Position numbers and translations under genes: made by a program
Origin: Ochotona curzoniae
Taxonomy: Eukaryota; Chordata; Mammalia; Lagomorpha; Ochotonidae
Assembly: GCF_017591425.1 (NCBI RefSeq)
Contig: NW_024466004.1
Coordinates: 35,590,501 to 35,654,500, forward strand
Direction: 5' to 3'
Length of the DNA stretch: 64,000 bases
In this document: one piece after another, positions 42,840 through 54,540 of the stretch
How positions within the stretch are numbered: the first letter of the stretch is position 1
Layout: each line of letters starts with the position of its first letter
The notes under the pieces: generated by a model
The model's input: the letters and a program-made list of their open reading frames with translations, nothing else
Told to the model about the DNA's origin: nothing
The model's database searches: none

Positions 42840-44249
42840 GCATACTTCTTTTCTTTGTAAATATATTACAGGCTTTCAAAGCAATAACACTTCTTTTTCT
42901 TGTTATATTGACATATATGTATAAACATGAAAAGAACAATTTAAATTTGATCTTCTGGGCCATTGACTCTGAGGTCACTCACAGATAAATAATTTGGAGT
43001 GGGAAATATAGTTCCTTGGTATATCAGTACAGCTGTTTTTTTAACCAATAAAAGATATCAAGTATCTTAAAAGCAGTCATTGCTTTTTGAACAATGCCAA
43101 AGGTGGTGGGGAAGGCATCTGTGTTTGCCACAACAAGTTGCAAAGATCCTATGCAGACAAATGATTTGAGACACCGCAGTAAGCCGACAATACGGATGAA
43201 AACAGACTGCAGGTGTCTAATTCTAGGTCACATTGTTTGATAAACATTTGCATTTCCATGTCACAGCTGGCCAGAGACAAGTTTGCCCTGAATCCAATGG
43301 TGTTTAACCCCTTTTTCCCCACCCCACTCCCTGCCCTGTTACCATGCACCCTTCTCAGAACCTAGGGTCATACTCTCATATTAACTTTATGAAATAAACT
43401 GTGTAAGAAAATTAATGAAATTTGAAGGACAATTATTTTAACCACTTTCTGTTTTTTGTTCTCCGGCTTGAAAGAACACCTCCAGATTTTATAAGCTTCA
43501 ATTCCTACAATATCTAAATTTGTTCTTCCAGGCCTCCATTCCAACAGTATGCTTACCCCTACAACTCTCAACCCCATCAAAACACTTTCTCTTCCCAAAG
43601 AGACTTTTAGTTCATCATTAACACAAGCCTCATAGCACATCCCCCACTAACAATTTCACTAATCCGTGGACTTCCAGAAGATGTTTTATAATTACTCTGG
43701 ACCTCTGTGAGAAACTTAGCAAGCTTTAGTGCATCAATGAGCAGTTAGCATCTATGGATTCCTACTGAGATCTGAGCTTTAAACCAATTAGTAGGAACCA
43801 GGACTCTGCAACCAACTTTCACGGAGAACAGCATATGCTGGCATTTTAAATTAAAAATATACTTTTCCATAGAGAATATCTTTATAGTGTTCTCCTTCCT
43901 TGGGCCATGTGTTTTCATTAAAGTTTGTTCTCTAGGAGTGACTGTGGGACTAAGAAACAGGAAATACTTCTTTTTAAAGAAACCATAACTCTTTGAATTC
44001 TGTTGGTTTGTGGATTCTAATGTGTAGCCTTTTTAATCATTGTTGTTATTTGCAAGACTCCACAGCTTGCTCTTCATTCTCCACTCTCAGATTTCCTCTA
44101 AATCCAGATAAATATAAGTGAGCCCTAACATAAAAGAAGAACACCACCAACTGTTCACGGTCAAGTTTAGACCTGTTGAGATGGGACTTGCTTTTCCTTC
44201 CAACCTTTGAAATTATAAAAATGACCAAATCTGTCTGTATGGATTCTAG
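42840..44249. other. Unique sequence
   Basis: About 1.4 kb. No repeat or gene recognised. The longest frame (43368-43640, minus, 90 codons) has no recognisable domain. Confidence 0.45.
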
Positions 44250-44375
44250 TAAGAATAATAACAGCTCAAGTGTGGTGAGCTCTAACTATGGTGCCAGGCA
44301 CTACACTGAAGACTTGTTAGGCAATTTTTCACCTACTAACACAGTAAAATTCTCAAAGTTAGACACTCTGGATGC
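44250..44375 (-). mobile_element. MIR fragment
   Basis: AATAATAACAGCTCAAGTGTGGTGAGCTCTAACTATGGTGCCAGGCACTACACTG parallels the antisense MIR 3' part (AATAACAGCTAAC.. TATGTGCCAGGCACT). Confidence 0.7.
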
Positions 44376-44544
44376 CTTTTTTATATAAATACAGGAAACA
44401 TAACCAAGTTGAACAATTTTTCAAGAGTTTTGTTTCATTACCTTTTATCTTTTCTCAGGATGATACAATGTAGGATTAGACATGAGAATCTGGGTTGACA
44501 GCTAAAGAATCCTTCTTTGTCACCATGATGATTGATTCAGATAT

Positions 44545-45790
44545 GACCCCTGTATGAATTTTCTATTGATATGTAACAACATGTTACCAACTTTCATTCA
44601 CAGTTCTGTGAACAGAATTCCAGGCACAGTATTGCTGCTTTCTCTGTTCAGAGTATCACAAGGCTCACATTAAGAAAGGTGTATGCTACCAAGGGCTATA
44701 TCGCAACTGCCAAGGAGACCACGGGGAATTGGACTGCCCTTGTAAGCCAAGACCTCTGAGGTCATCCACTCCCTTTCGGATCTCCCACATGGGATGGAAG
44801 ATGCCCAGATCCTTCCTCACATATCTAATGTTGTTGGAACAATAGCCAGGAACCCTGAGCAGACCTCAGAAACAGAAGAATAGTAAACTTCCTTTGGGAC
44901 TCAGGAGGGGAGCTTTTTTAGTTTCAACTTCGAATCCCCACCCTATCTTGCAATGACCATCAGGGTCACTCCGGAGCTCCCCCCCTCCCACCCCGAAAAT
45001 TAGAATAGATAGAGAAATACAAGGAAAGCTTAGAACCAGAGAGGAAACGTCAGTTTGGACTCACATATACCTTATTAGGTAGGACACAAAGATTAGTTAC
45101 TCCTCAATAAGGTATTAAAGATTTCTCTGCACACCTCTCCTAAAACTGTTATGTGCCTCACCTGTTAACATATGCCTTGTTAGAGTTATAAGTCAGTTTA
45201 GATTATCCTAAAATTCACCAAAAAAGTACGCTTCAACACTATAAACTGCTAAATATAAAAATGAAAATAGACACGAGACAGCTGAATAGTACCCTATAGC
45301 TATTTTAAGGTGAATAGCAGCCAGTTGTGTATAAACTAAAATTGAAATGTCAAGAAAGTAGTCACAGGATGTGATTAAGAACTTGCATTTTCTAACATAT
45401 TGGTCACTCAATACCATGTCAATTAACTTCATAATATTGTAAATTATGATATTCTGCCAGCTCTGCTTTCAGACCAGAGATGGTCTCCACAAGAAACTAT
45501 TGAAGTTATCTGGACAATAAGATGCTGGTACTTACTTGCAATGAAAGAATCATGACTGGATTTGAACTGTAATACTGCAACAAGGTGGAGGAATCCACCA
45601 TGGCGGGGGGAGGGCATGGGGAGTGGTTGGGGGAATCCCAGAGCCTATGAAACTGTGTCATAAAATGAAATTAAATTTAAAAAAAATAAAAATCTTTTTT
45701 AAAAATACACACAAACACAAAGAAAGGTGTATGCCAGGCTCGGTTTTCATCCAGAGGATGTAAGAAAAATTGACTCAGTTCTCATCAGGA
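44545..45790 (+). mobile_element. Ancient mammalian repeat split by a later insertion
   Basis: Outer parts 44545-44686 and 45735 to about 45790 form one diverged repeat. TTACCAACTTTCATTCACAGTTCTGTG, then CTCTGTTCAGAGTATCACAAGGCTCAC, rejoin CCAGGCTCGGTTTTCATCCAGAGG after the insertion. It resembles a dispersed repeat with the core CTCACAGTTCTG...CAGGGTCTCACAAGG...GGGTTCTCATCTGGAGG. I cannot name the family reliably. Confidence 0.5.
44687..45719 (+). mobile_element. L1-mobilised insertion, 5'-truncated sibling of the 20-kb element
   Basis: Perfect 15-bp duplication AAGAAAGGTGTATGC at 44672-44686 and 45720-45734. From its first bases (ACCAAGGGCTAT) it aligns in order with the minus-strand element at 20190-21158: AACTGCCAA.GAGACCACGG, CAGAAACAGAA.AGTAAAC, TGCAATGACCAT.AGGG, GACTCACA.A.ACCTTA. 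It ends at GAAACTGTGTCATAAAATGA plus an A-rich tail. About 45395-45440 holds a decayed version of the inverted ORF2 segment (TATTGGTCACTCAATACC). Confidence 0.85.
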
Positions 45791-46634
45791 GACTATAGGA
45801 GTGAAAACTGGTTCCAAGTTCATTCTTGAAAGAATTCAATTTTTTTGTTGTTATAGGGCAGAGATTCCTGGATCACCCAACAGCCAATCTTAGACGTTAG
45901 ATGCTACCCACCTTCCCTGCCACAAGACTGCTTTATTGTTAAAGTGTAATTTTCATACTTCAAATCTCTGGCACTCCCATCTCAGACCTGCAGACCTAGA
46001 TTTAAGAGTTCATGTAATTAGATGAGATGTACTAAGACAATCTCACTGTCTTAAGGTCAATTTATTTTTAATCTCAGTCATTATCTGTAAAATTTCCTAA
46101 CAGTAACACATGGATTACTACTTAATGGAAAAATTAGGGAAAGTTCCTATGTACACCAAGGGCCAAGAAATTACAAAATTATTTTAGAATTCTGCTTACT
46201 GTAGGTGTATAAACCAAGGTAAATTACTCAGAATCCTCTACATAAACTTATTATTGTCCTCATTGAATTTACTAATTATATATACTACATATACCTAAAA
46301 CTGTGAGATAGAGAAAGCATGACTAAAAATGAAGCCAAAATAGGGGAAAGAAAAGTCAGGAGGCTGCTGTCTCCAGCTAGATCTGGCTTTCTAGTACTTG
46401 CTCCCAGAGTTCTAACCTGTACAACTGAATCTTCCTTGTGTCAAAGCACAAACTCTTAACTACATTGAGATGATTCATTTTGCTTGCCTAGGTTTTTGTA
46501 TTGTAAATGTAAGTTGATAACTGTCAATTTACAAAGAGGAATTAAAAATCAGAAGTGTCAATCTTCATTTTTTTTTCTTCTCTGTGACTTGTTAATATCA
46601 AAACATAAGAAAACTGTACTGAGTTGCTACTTCC
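45791..46634. other. Unique sequence
   Basis: About 840 bases, AT-rich, no feature recognised. Confidence 0.4.
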
Positions 46635-48037
46635 ACTGTTGAGCATGAGACCTGGAACTGGGGCTATGCTGGTCTGGGCAGGGTTATAGCACCCATCAAC
46701 TGATATGAGGACTGACCTGGGGGTGGGTAAGGTAGCCTAGGCTGTCACAACTTCTGGCACAACTTCTGGTGTGGCCCATCTGGGTTAAGCTGCAGCACAC
46801 ACTGGCAAGTCGTGTCAGGCAGGACTGCAGTACCCCCTAGCAGGCACAAGATCCAAGTTTGGGAATAGGCATGCTAGGGGAACTATGGGTACTCTCCTGA
46901 TGGGCTACAACTGCTGCAGGTGAACAAGAGAGCCAGAACTGGGTGAGGACCAGGCTGGACAAGGTAGCAGCACCTGTCAGCATACATGTGGGCCCGGTCT
47001 AGGAGCAGATTGTGCTGAGGTAAGCTGTAGCACTCATTGGTATGCATGAAAGACAGATGGTATATGGGATATGGGACAGACCATGGCCACAGCAATGACA
47101 ACACATGTGAAATCTGGGACTGAGGTAGGCCTGGTGGGATTTGTTGGGAATTGCGCCAACCAGGCCATGGCACCCACTAGTATGTGTGAAGACTGGGTCT
47201 GTGGTGGGCCTGGGTGAGCTAGGCCACAACAGCAGTCAGTTTGAACACGAGATGGGACAGAACTGTACAGCTGCATCCACCGGTATGTGTGTTCACTGAT
47301 GCCCGTGATGGACAGAACCTGGACCCAGCACTGGCTGGTACATGCAAGAGCCAAGTAGGGGTCACCCCAAAAAAGGTTTCCTGTGGACTCTCCAACAAGA
47401 TAGCCCAACTCAAGCCTCAGCCACAGGGAAAATCACAAGATACGTGATCTGACCTTGGAGTGCATGCGTCATGGCTGGGCCTTCTCAGTTGCTGATGCCT
47501 ATGCTGGGGCCAGCATGCCCTGTAGCACATGGGGGACATAACAACCAGTTCACCTAGACCAGCAAAGGACATCGAGTGCCTCATCAGTTGACAAAAAGCA
47601 GAACAGGTTGGACAACTCTACTGACTAAACTTTGCAACAGGTGTTTGAGTCTGTGGATGCACTAATGTGGATTTGGTTAGCCAACAGGCCTTGAAAAGAT
47701 TTTCTCAATTCTGGTGCAATGGGGCCAACAACGCCTCAGAACTATTAAAACTATTCAAATAACACCCTCAGAACACTCTTTCCCACATCAGACAGTTTCA
47801 AATGACTGTCCCCTTGTGCCCAAGTGCTAGCATAGTTTGATAGCAAGGCACAGACCTTTGCATTACCCCTGGTGAACAAAAAAAAAAAAAAAAAACCACG
47901 GAAACAGTTGCCCCACCCACCTACTTTCTCACTTTGACCCTCTCCACCCTAATGAGAACTTATTCAGAAACCCACATACATATGCATCTCTCTAAACTAC
48001 GTAAACAACATTAAAAATAAAAGAAAGATTTTAAAAA
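46635..48037 (+). mobile_element. VNTR composite retroelement (third copy)
   Basis: Plus strand. VNTR block at 46635-47415 (units like GTAGCACTCATTGGTATGCATGAAAGACAG). CCACAGGGAAAATCACAAGA at about 47420 matches the VNTR end at 19065. The module at 47465-47900 aligns with 26205-25700 of the minus-strand copy (GGTTGGACAACTCTAC, ACCCTCAGAACACTC). A 19-base A run lies at about 47878-47896. The end is AACATTAAAAATAAAAGAAAG. No ORF1, ORF2 or L1 3' UTR was found. Confidence 0.68.
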
Positions 48038-48345
48038 GAAGGGCCTAGTGCAGTACCCTAGTGGCTAATGTCTTCTCCTTGCATACTCCAGGATCTCATA
48101 TGGGCACTGGTTTTAATCCTGGCTGCCCTGCTTTCCATTCAGCTCCCTGTTTGTGGTCTTGGAAAGCAGTTGAGTATGGACCAAAGCATTGGGACCCTGC
48201 ACCTGCATGGGAGACCCAAGGCTCCTGGCTCCTGACTTCGGACTGGCTCAGCTGCAGCCATTGCAGCCACTTGGGGAGTAAAACAGCAGATGGAAGATGT
48301 TTCTATCTCTCCTTCTCTCTGTAAATCTGACTTTCAAAAAAGGTA
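48038..48345 (+). mobile_element. CSINE
   Basis: Plus strand, inserted at or just after the tail of the third VNTR element. Head GGGCCTAGTGCAGTACCC, end TCTCTGTAAATCTGACTTTC. A deletion removes several bases around GGAGACCC.AAGGCTCC. Confidence 0.88.
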
Positions 48346-48474
48346 AAACCAAAAATACTAAATCTATTTTACTTATTACTGACATTTAAAATACATGCTA
48401 CTATTTATACTGATATAATTTAATATCAAAATATCAATACTTTTCTCTTCCCTGTCATCCTCCCTCATTATATT

Positions 48475-48850
48475 AGTGTTATAGACTGTATCGTATCTTC
48501 AACTCACACAAAAATTCTTACTCTCTGTATTTCAGGATATGATTGCATTTGGAGATACAATATTTAAAGATCAATAATATTAAATACATTAGATGATCAA
48601 TAAAAATGTATTCAGTTTATTAGAGCAGTATCCTTGTATGAAATGCTTAGGACACAGACAGACACAGACTAGGGAAAGACATGGAAGGAAGGCAACTATT
48701 TATAAGCCAGGAAAAGTCTTTTGAAGAAATCAGTGCTGCCAAACCTTAATCTTGGACTTCTAGTTTCTAGAAATGTGAGCAAATACATTTCTACTGTTTA
48801 AGGCACATAATTTGTGGCACTTTGCAAGAATACTTTGCTGTGTATTTTGT
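48475..48850 (+). mobile_element. MLT1-like LTR
   Basis: Diverged solo LTR: GTTATAGACTGTATCGTATC start, TATGATTGCATTTGGAGATA, TTAGGACACAGACAGACACAG, AACCTTAATCTTGGACTTCTAGTTTCTAGAA, TTTCTACTGTTTAAGGCACATAATTTGTGGCACTTTG. The order matches the mammalian MaLR MLT1 LTR. No internal retroviral genes. Confidence 0.8.
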
Positions 48851-49244
48851 TAGATTAGTATGATGCTAAACAAAGTAACTTCAAGTTAAGGCAAAGTTTA
48901 TAGCATGAAAGAGATTAAATACAATCTATGCGGTGACATGGTCAATTCAGGTCAATGAGTTTCCTGTCCAACTACAACTTCGATGATCTATTATTGGATC
49001 CAAGGCAATCACTAGAGGAATGGATAGAGAGCAAGTTTCCCTTTTTGAGTAGAAAGAATTTGAAATGGGGAGAATATGTTTATCTTTTTGTGTGGTACCA
49101 GATTGCCATAAGCTGTAAATAACAGAGGAACTCATTTGACACAGTTTGCCTGCAGCTATTTTGTCAGGTGTCAAAATTCCATGAATAAAAACTCTTAGGA
49201 AAACATAAAGAATGCCTTCCTTACCACAGTAGTTCTATTTATTC
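48851..49244. other. Unique sequence
   Basis: About 390 bases, no feature recognised. Confidence 0.4.
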
Positions 49245-49500
49245 CCATATCTTTCTTTGTCTTCCTTTATTTGAGAGGGAGCCAGGACAGAAACAGGGAG
49301 TGAGAGAGAGCACCCATCTGCTGATTCTCCAAATATCCCCAATAACTGAGACTGAGCCAGGGCCAAAGCCGGGAGCCACGAAACCAATGTAAACGTCGCA
49401 CATGACCCAGATGAACTCAATCACTTGCTTCATTCTCAGCTGCCTCCATTTTTTCTGCATTGGCAGAAGCTGGAGTAAGAACCAGATTCCAGTATCAAAC
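49245..49500 (-). mobile_element. Old CSINE
   Basis: Minus strand: CCTTTATTTGAGAGGGAGCC tail side, CCCCAATAACTGAGACTGAGCC and AAAGCCGGGAGCCACG body, AGAAGCTGGAGTAAGAACCAG. The head is missing or decayed after 49500. Confidence 0.75.
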
Positions 49501-49504
49501 ATAG

Positions 49505-51074
49505 TTTTTTCAGAAAAAAGACATTGAATGTCTTCATTGCTGGACTGTCACCCTCCACCATTATCTCTTGCAAATTTTAATATTTCCATTTGAATTATTT
49601 TAGTATTAATATCATTATGCTTTTGGAAAATTCTTACTTCATTTATAAAGTACTTTTGGTAAAAAATAAAATAAAAATACAATTTCAGAATTTCCATTCT
49701 CCATAAAAGTTGGCACCTAGAAATAATTGCTTTTCTGGCTTCTTTTTCTACAACACTACCAACAGTTTTCACAGTTCTTCTCCCACACAAATGAAGGCTT
49801 AAACTTAGATGCTGATTTTTATTTTTCATAATAGCATATAAAATTGAATGAAGAAAGGGACCTGTAGTTAATCCTGGGAGGGTGACCCTAGTACAGAAGC
49901 TCCAGCTTCTTACCTCAGAATCCTTTTCATGCCTTAAAAAAAGTATGTAAGGTTATATTTATTGATTTGAAAGAGTGACAGAAAAAAAGAGTGTATACAC
50001 TACTGTAGAGTCTCATTTTAAAAAGCTAAGCTTATTTTGGTAGGAAACATCTTTAAATTCATACATCAGCTTTTCATCATACGTCCATACTGTCTCTGAA
50101 TTTTTTGACGACCCCTCTATGCATATATTTCAGAAAGTGTTTCATAACTTATACTTTATTTCAATTTTCTGCTCTTTCAGAAATTAAAAGTAAGAAATGT
50201 CTCAAATATTTATTATCTATTTCAAACTAAAAATGAGTCTACTATGCTTTTCCATAACTAATGTATTTTTAGGAAAAGTAATAAAAATAACAAATATGAA
50301 TGAGAAAATGGCATTTAAAATATGCTTTTAAACTCTCCATTGAGTTAATCTTAATGAAAGGCAACTAGATTTTCATATCTGACTCAATCTTTAATGATAT
50401 GTCGAATGAGAGCATATAAATGAAATCTGGCATCCCTATGTCTACGATCTGCAAAAAAAAGAGTTTGATAATTCATTTTGGATAGCTGTGTGTATCTTTC
50501 TTTCATTGCTAAAACTTAACAAATTGGCAATATGGAATCCGAAACTGTGTTAGTGTGCTTTCATTCTGCCACATTAAAATCCACTGGTGATCCGTCTTGC
50601 TCTTTAAATGAATCTTTCACTGTTGCATAATTTTGTGACAGTTGAAGCCTGTTGATTTTTTGAGTTACAGAATTCTTCCAAATACTGGTGCATTTCACCA
50701 TGCAATATCATACATTCACTGATTAATATCTCCACCAGTCTTACCAGAAAAAAAAAACTTATATGTTAAAAGGCTATCAAATCCATGGTAACAAAGTTTT
50801 CCACAATCAACTTTTCACTTAAACACTCAAAACTTATCATTGGCAGGGAATGACGTTAACTGTTATGCTTGCAATGACAGAACCAGTTCTTTCACTTTTA
50901 AAAATATCAGCTAAGTGTCAATATCAACAGTTTCTCCTTTTGCAAATGAAAAAGAGTGTACCAGGAAAAAATAGGTTAATTAAGCTTAAGTTTAAACAGC
51001 TTTGCAATAGTTTTCCTCAAGATAATCAACATAAATCCCAACAGAAGTATTTAGCATGTCCTTGCCATTCCGTC
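49505..51074. other. AT-rich unique sequence with a MITE-arm fragment
   Basis: About 1.55 kb. At 50025-50130, AGCTTATTTTGGTAGGAAACATC...TTTTTTGACGACCCCTCTATGCAT resembles one arm of the palindromic MITE-like element at 13.7 kb. The remainder has no recognised feature. Confidence 0.4.
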
Positions 51075-51270
51075 ACAGTAGGTATTAGGACACTCATTTG
51101 GCGCAGCAGTTAGGACCCTGTTTGGGACATTCATCTCTGATAACCTACTGCTTGACTTTGCTTCGCAGCTCTGCTCTCAGTGACAGCTTTCTGCTAATGC
51201 ATACCCTGGAAGGCAGCATGTAGCAGTTTGCATCCTGGTTACCCTCATGGGAGACCTGAATTGAGACACA
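51075..51270 (+). mobile_element. Old CSINE (ancient subfamily)
   Basis: Head ATTTGGCGCAGCAGTTAGGACCC, then CAGCTTTCTGCTAATGCATACCCTGGAAGGCAGCATGTAGCAG and CATGGGAGACCTGAATTGAG. The 3' third is missing. Confidence 0.72.
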
Positions 51271-51604
51271 AATTTTAATAGAAATTAAAAGCAGAAGAGA
51301 ATTTAGAATCATAAGAAGTGATCCTCAGGCTCATACATGCATTCTTTCAGAGCAAAATGAATAACAATGTCCATAGTGCCAGGCAGAGTTGTTTTGCTAA
51401 GTCAATGAAAGAGACAGTTTGGGTTATGAAAACCAGCATGGCAGTTTGCTTGCACAATCAGGTGTCCAGGTAAATTAAGTCTGGTCCTGAAAATTCTGTG
51501 GTACATGTCATCAAGTGACTAGACTTGTCATGTTTCAACTGTGCCAGCCTGTTCATTCTTAACCTGGCATGTGACATCTAATAACTGTTCTAAATCTTCC
51601 TTTT
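51271..51604. other. Unique sequence
   Basis: About 330 bases, nothing recognised. Confidence 0.4.
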
Positions 51605-51932
51605 ATATAAGAATTTATTTATTGTTATTCTAAAGGCATATCTACAGAGAGAAGAAACAGAGACACATTTTCCATCTGCTGGCTCATTCCCCAATTGGCT
51701 GAAATGGTTGGGCTGAGCCAGTCTGAAGCCAGGAGCCAGGAGCTTTTTTTCAGGTCAACCACAAAGGGTACAGAATCCCAAGGACATGGACCATCCTTCA
51801 TTGCTTTCCCAGGTTGTAAACATGGGGCTGGATTGGAAATAGAGCAAGCCTGGACTAGAATTCGTGCCTATACAGGACGCCAGCACTTGGAGGTGGAGGA
51901 TTAGCCTGTTGAGCCATGGCGCCAATCCCTCT
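51605..51932 (-). mobile_element. Old CSINE
   Basis: Minus strand, tail TAAGAATTTATTTATTGTTATTC. Body GCTGAGCCAGTCTGAAGCCAGGAGCCAGGAGC; head GGAGGATTAGCCTGTTGAGCCATGGCGCCAATCCC. The head matches the partial copy at 1-160 closely, so both belong to one subfamily. Confidence 0.82.
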
Positions 51933-52594
51933 CATTGTTTCTTACATTTACATTCTTACAGGATAAAGGAAAGAAAAATATATTTAGATGGAAAAAGCAT
52001 GAGCTGCATTTGATACCCCATATTCTATAGCCTTTTAGTATAGTAGGCTTCAGTAAGTTTTTCCAAATAAGTAGCAACCATAAGATTAACCAGGAGTAAG
52101 CATTAGATAAACACACATGAAGACCCAGAGGTACTCAAGCTGAAAATAGTTTGAACAACACGTGGGTAGGATCACCTTATGATTACCCTGAAAGCTCAGG
52201 TAATTGGTCTAGCTACATCCTCCATATGAAAAATTCACATTACCTTTTTATGATGAAACCTAAATTTCAATGTTCTCTTTATATGTCATTGGACATAGAC
52301 CCAAAGTGAAGTGACACTCCCCTCCCCAAAAATGCATGAACTAAAAAATATCCAATTTTATCAGTTACTACATCAAAAAGGATTTGCCACAGAGAACTCT
52401 TAAGGATGGGTCTTCCTTGTCTGTGTAGCATTGTGAGAGCTGGAAGGAATTACATGTCTCAAGAATCCACCCAGAATGCATCAGGAATCACATTTTCCAA
52501 CACAATTAAATCTCCAAGAACATTGCTGACAGATGATGTGGTATTTTGTGATTTCTATGGAGTCATCCATTTGATCAGAATTTAAAGTTATAAT
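51933..52594. other. Unique sequence
   Basis: About 660 bases, no feature recognised. Confidence 0.4.
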
Positions 52595-52795
52595 TCTGTA
52601 ATAATTACTAAAACATCTACTACCATTTGTGGTACACTGTGTTCCAAACATTGCAAAAATCTCCACAAAACCAAAGAAGTTAGATAAAGAATCTGAAAAT
52701 CAATCAATTTAAGCAAATTGCAATATCACATAACTAAAATGTAGAGTGCAACTATGAGTGTACCGAATTTCAAGATCTACGCTCATAAATACGCT
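52595..52795 (-). mobile_element. MIR SINE
   Basis: Antisense order TAATTACTAAAACATCTACTACCATTTGTGG, TGTGTTCCAAACATTGC, then AATCTGAAAATCAATCAATTTAAGCAAATTGCAATATCACATAACTAAAATGTAGAG, which fits the antisense MIR core. Confidence 0.68.
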
Positions 52796-53399
52796 TCTAT
52801 GAACCCTTACCGTTTATTATTATTATGACAATCTCTGAAGGCATTTGATGTGGTCCCCACTCAAGCTAATATGATCCAGTTATTAAAATTAAGATAAAAA
52901 ATTAGTTGGAGACAAGAGGTCATTATATCAAAAGACAAAGTAAAATACAACTAATCATTAAATATGACTTGCCAGGTTGCCTTCAGGAAAAAAAAAAATA
53001 TGACATTGTTCTATCTAACAAAATGAAACAGCGAAATTTGAAAGTGGCCAAGCTTCCTGACATTAAGCTCTAAACAAATGTATAATCATGCCCATGCTTA
53101 GAGATAGGGCATTGAGCAAAACTTTTTCCATGTACAGCTTTATAAAAGACAAGTAGTCCATGTATGACAATTGCTAAGGCTAACCCTTCAAAACTGCTGA
53201 GGATTTAGTGATAGTCACAATTCTATGAAGTAATTTCTTTGATAACATGATTTTTGAGTGATCTGGCATTGTGTTTGTATGAAGATTAGATTACACTGAA
53301 GTGGTCTTTTAAAAATGCCCCTGGATGGAGATTCCCTGCCGCACCCCGGCTTTGATCTAACTTCTCAAAATAAACACTTAGAAAGCCAGGAACAAAGAA
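52796..53399. other. Unique sequence
   Basis: About 600 bases, no feature recognised. Confidence 0.4.
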
Positions 53400-53562
53400 G
53401 AAACAACTATTTTTCAAATATTTTAAATTATTTTTATTATTTTTCATGATACATTTCAGTAGGTACAAATATATGCCCCTTCATTTATTTACATTACATT
53501 ACAGTAGCAGACTTTATACTTCACTGGATTTTAGCAGTTCTGACAGGAGTGAGGTGAGATTG
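53400..53562 (-). mobile_element. Old L1 fragment
   Basis: Antisense ORF2-type sequence TTAGCAGTTCTGACAGGAGTGAGGTGAGATTGTAGG, the reverse of the MRYHLTPV-encoding region. It is preceded by an L1-terminus-like CATGATACATTTCAGTAGG. Confidence 0.55.
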
Positions 53563-53564
53563 TA

Positions 53565-54298
53565 GGTTTTTTTTTTTAGTTATTTCTTAGTTGATTGTTT
53601 TCCATAATACAGTTTTGAAGGTATGGGGGTCCTTTGTCCCCCTCCATCTCCTCCATGCTCCTTCCATTCCCTTTTTCTCATTTCCCCTTCCCTCCATTTA
53701 TTCCTGTGTTATCACAATAATATAGTCCCTTGTAGACATTGTAAGTTCTGATATTATAATGCATCATGATGTGATAAAAACATCTTAACTCTGTTAAGAA
53801 ATTGGTGCAGGACCCAAAAACCATCAAAGAGAAAAAAACACAGGGAGCATTCTCCAAACTGTAGGAACAGGGAAAGACTTTTTGGAAAAGATAACTAAAG
53901 CACAGGCAGTCAAAGACAGAATAAACATATGGGACTCATCAAGCTTCTGTACAGAAACAGAAATGATCAACAAAGAAACAACCAACAGAGTGGAAGAAAA
54001 TCCTTGCACACTATACAACCAATAGAGGACTAACATCCAGGATTAACAAAGATGTTCAGAAATTCAGTGACAGCATAGCAAACAACCCTGTGAGGAAATG
54101 GGCAAAGGAAATGAACAGATATTTTTCAAAAGAACAAATTCAAATGTCTAATAGACATATGTAAAAATGCTCAGGCTACCTTGCCATCAGGAAGAAACAA
54201 ATGAAAATCACATTGAGATTTCACCTAACTCCACTGATACTGGCCTACATTCAGAAATACACCTGCTGGTGCAGATGTAGGAAGAAAGACATCCTTCT
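53565..54298 (-). mobile_element. Twin-primed (5'-inverted) L1
   Basis: Poly-T at 53568-53577, then the reversed 3' terminus (CATAATACAGTTTTGAAGG) and 3' UTR to about 53800, all minus strand. The sequence then flips to plus-strand ORF2 C-terminal domain (53805-54298): GGAACAGGGAAAGACTTTTTGG, GGACTCATCAAGCTTCTGTACAG, GACTAACATCCAGGATTAAC, GGGCAAAGGAAATGAACAG, ending at ACACCTGCTGGTGCAGATG. The 3' end on one strand joined to an inverted upstream segment is the twin-priming signature. It is similar in age to the L1 at 34.5 kb. Confidence 0.78.
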
Positions 54299-54299
54299 T

Positions 54300-54540
54300 C
54301 TGGATCTTCTGTAATTTCATATGAATCTTAGGATTGCTTCTAGTAACCATTTTAAAAAGTCATTGATATTATGTTAGGGATTGCATTAAATCTGTAGATT
54401 AAGTAGTATAGAAATTTTAATAACATTGATTACTCCATTCCTTGAGCAAGAAACGTCTTTGCATTAATTGTGTCTCTGATGATTTATTCCATCAGAGTTT
54501 GATAATTTTCATTGTCAAGGCCTTTCACTGGATGTTTTAG
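54300..54540 (-). mobile_element. Old L1 ORF2 fragment
   Basis: Antisense: TTTCATATGAATCTTAGGATTGC, GGGATTGCATTAAATCTGTAGATTAAGTAGTATAG, ACATTGATTACTCCATTCCTTGAGCA. This is the reverse of the ORF2 region before the GRINIVK block. Confidence 0.78.

Noticed and set aside
42476..42988. 170-codon plus-strand open frame
   Set aside because: It spans a CSINE tail and a GAAA microsatellite (ERKKERKKERKK). Low complexity, not a gene.
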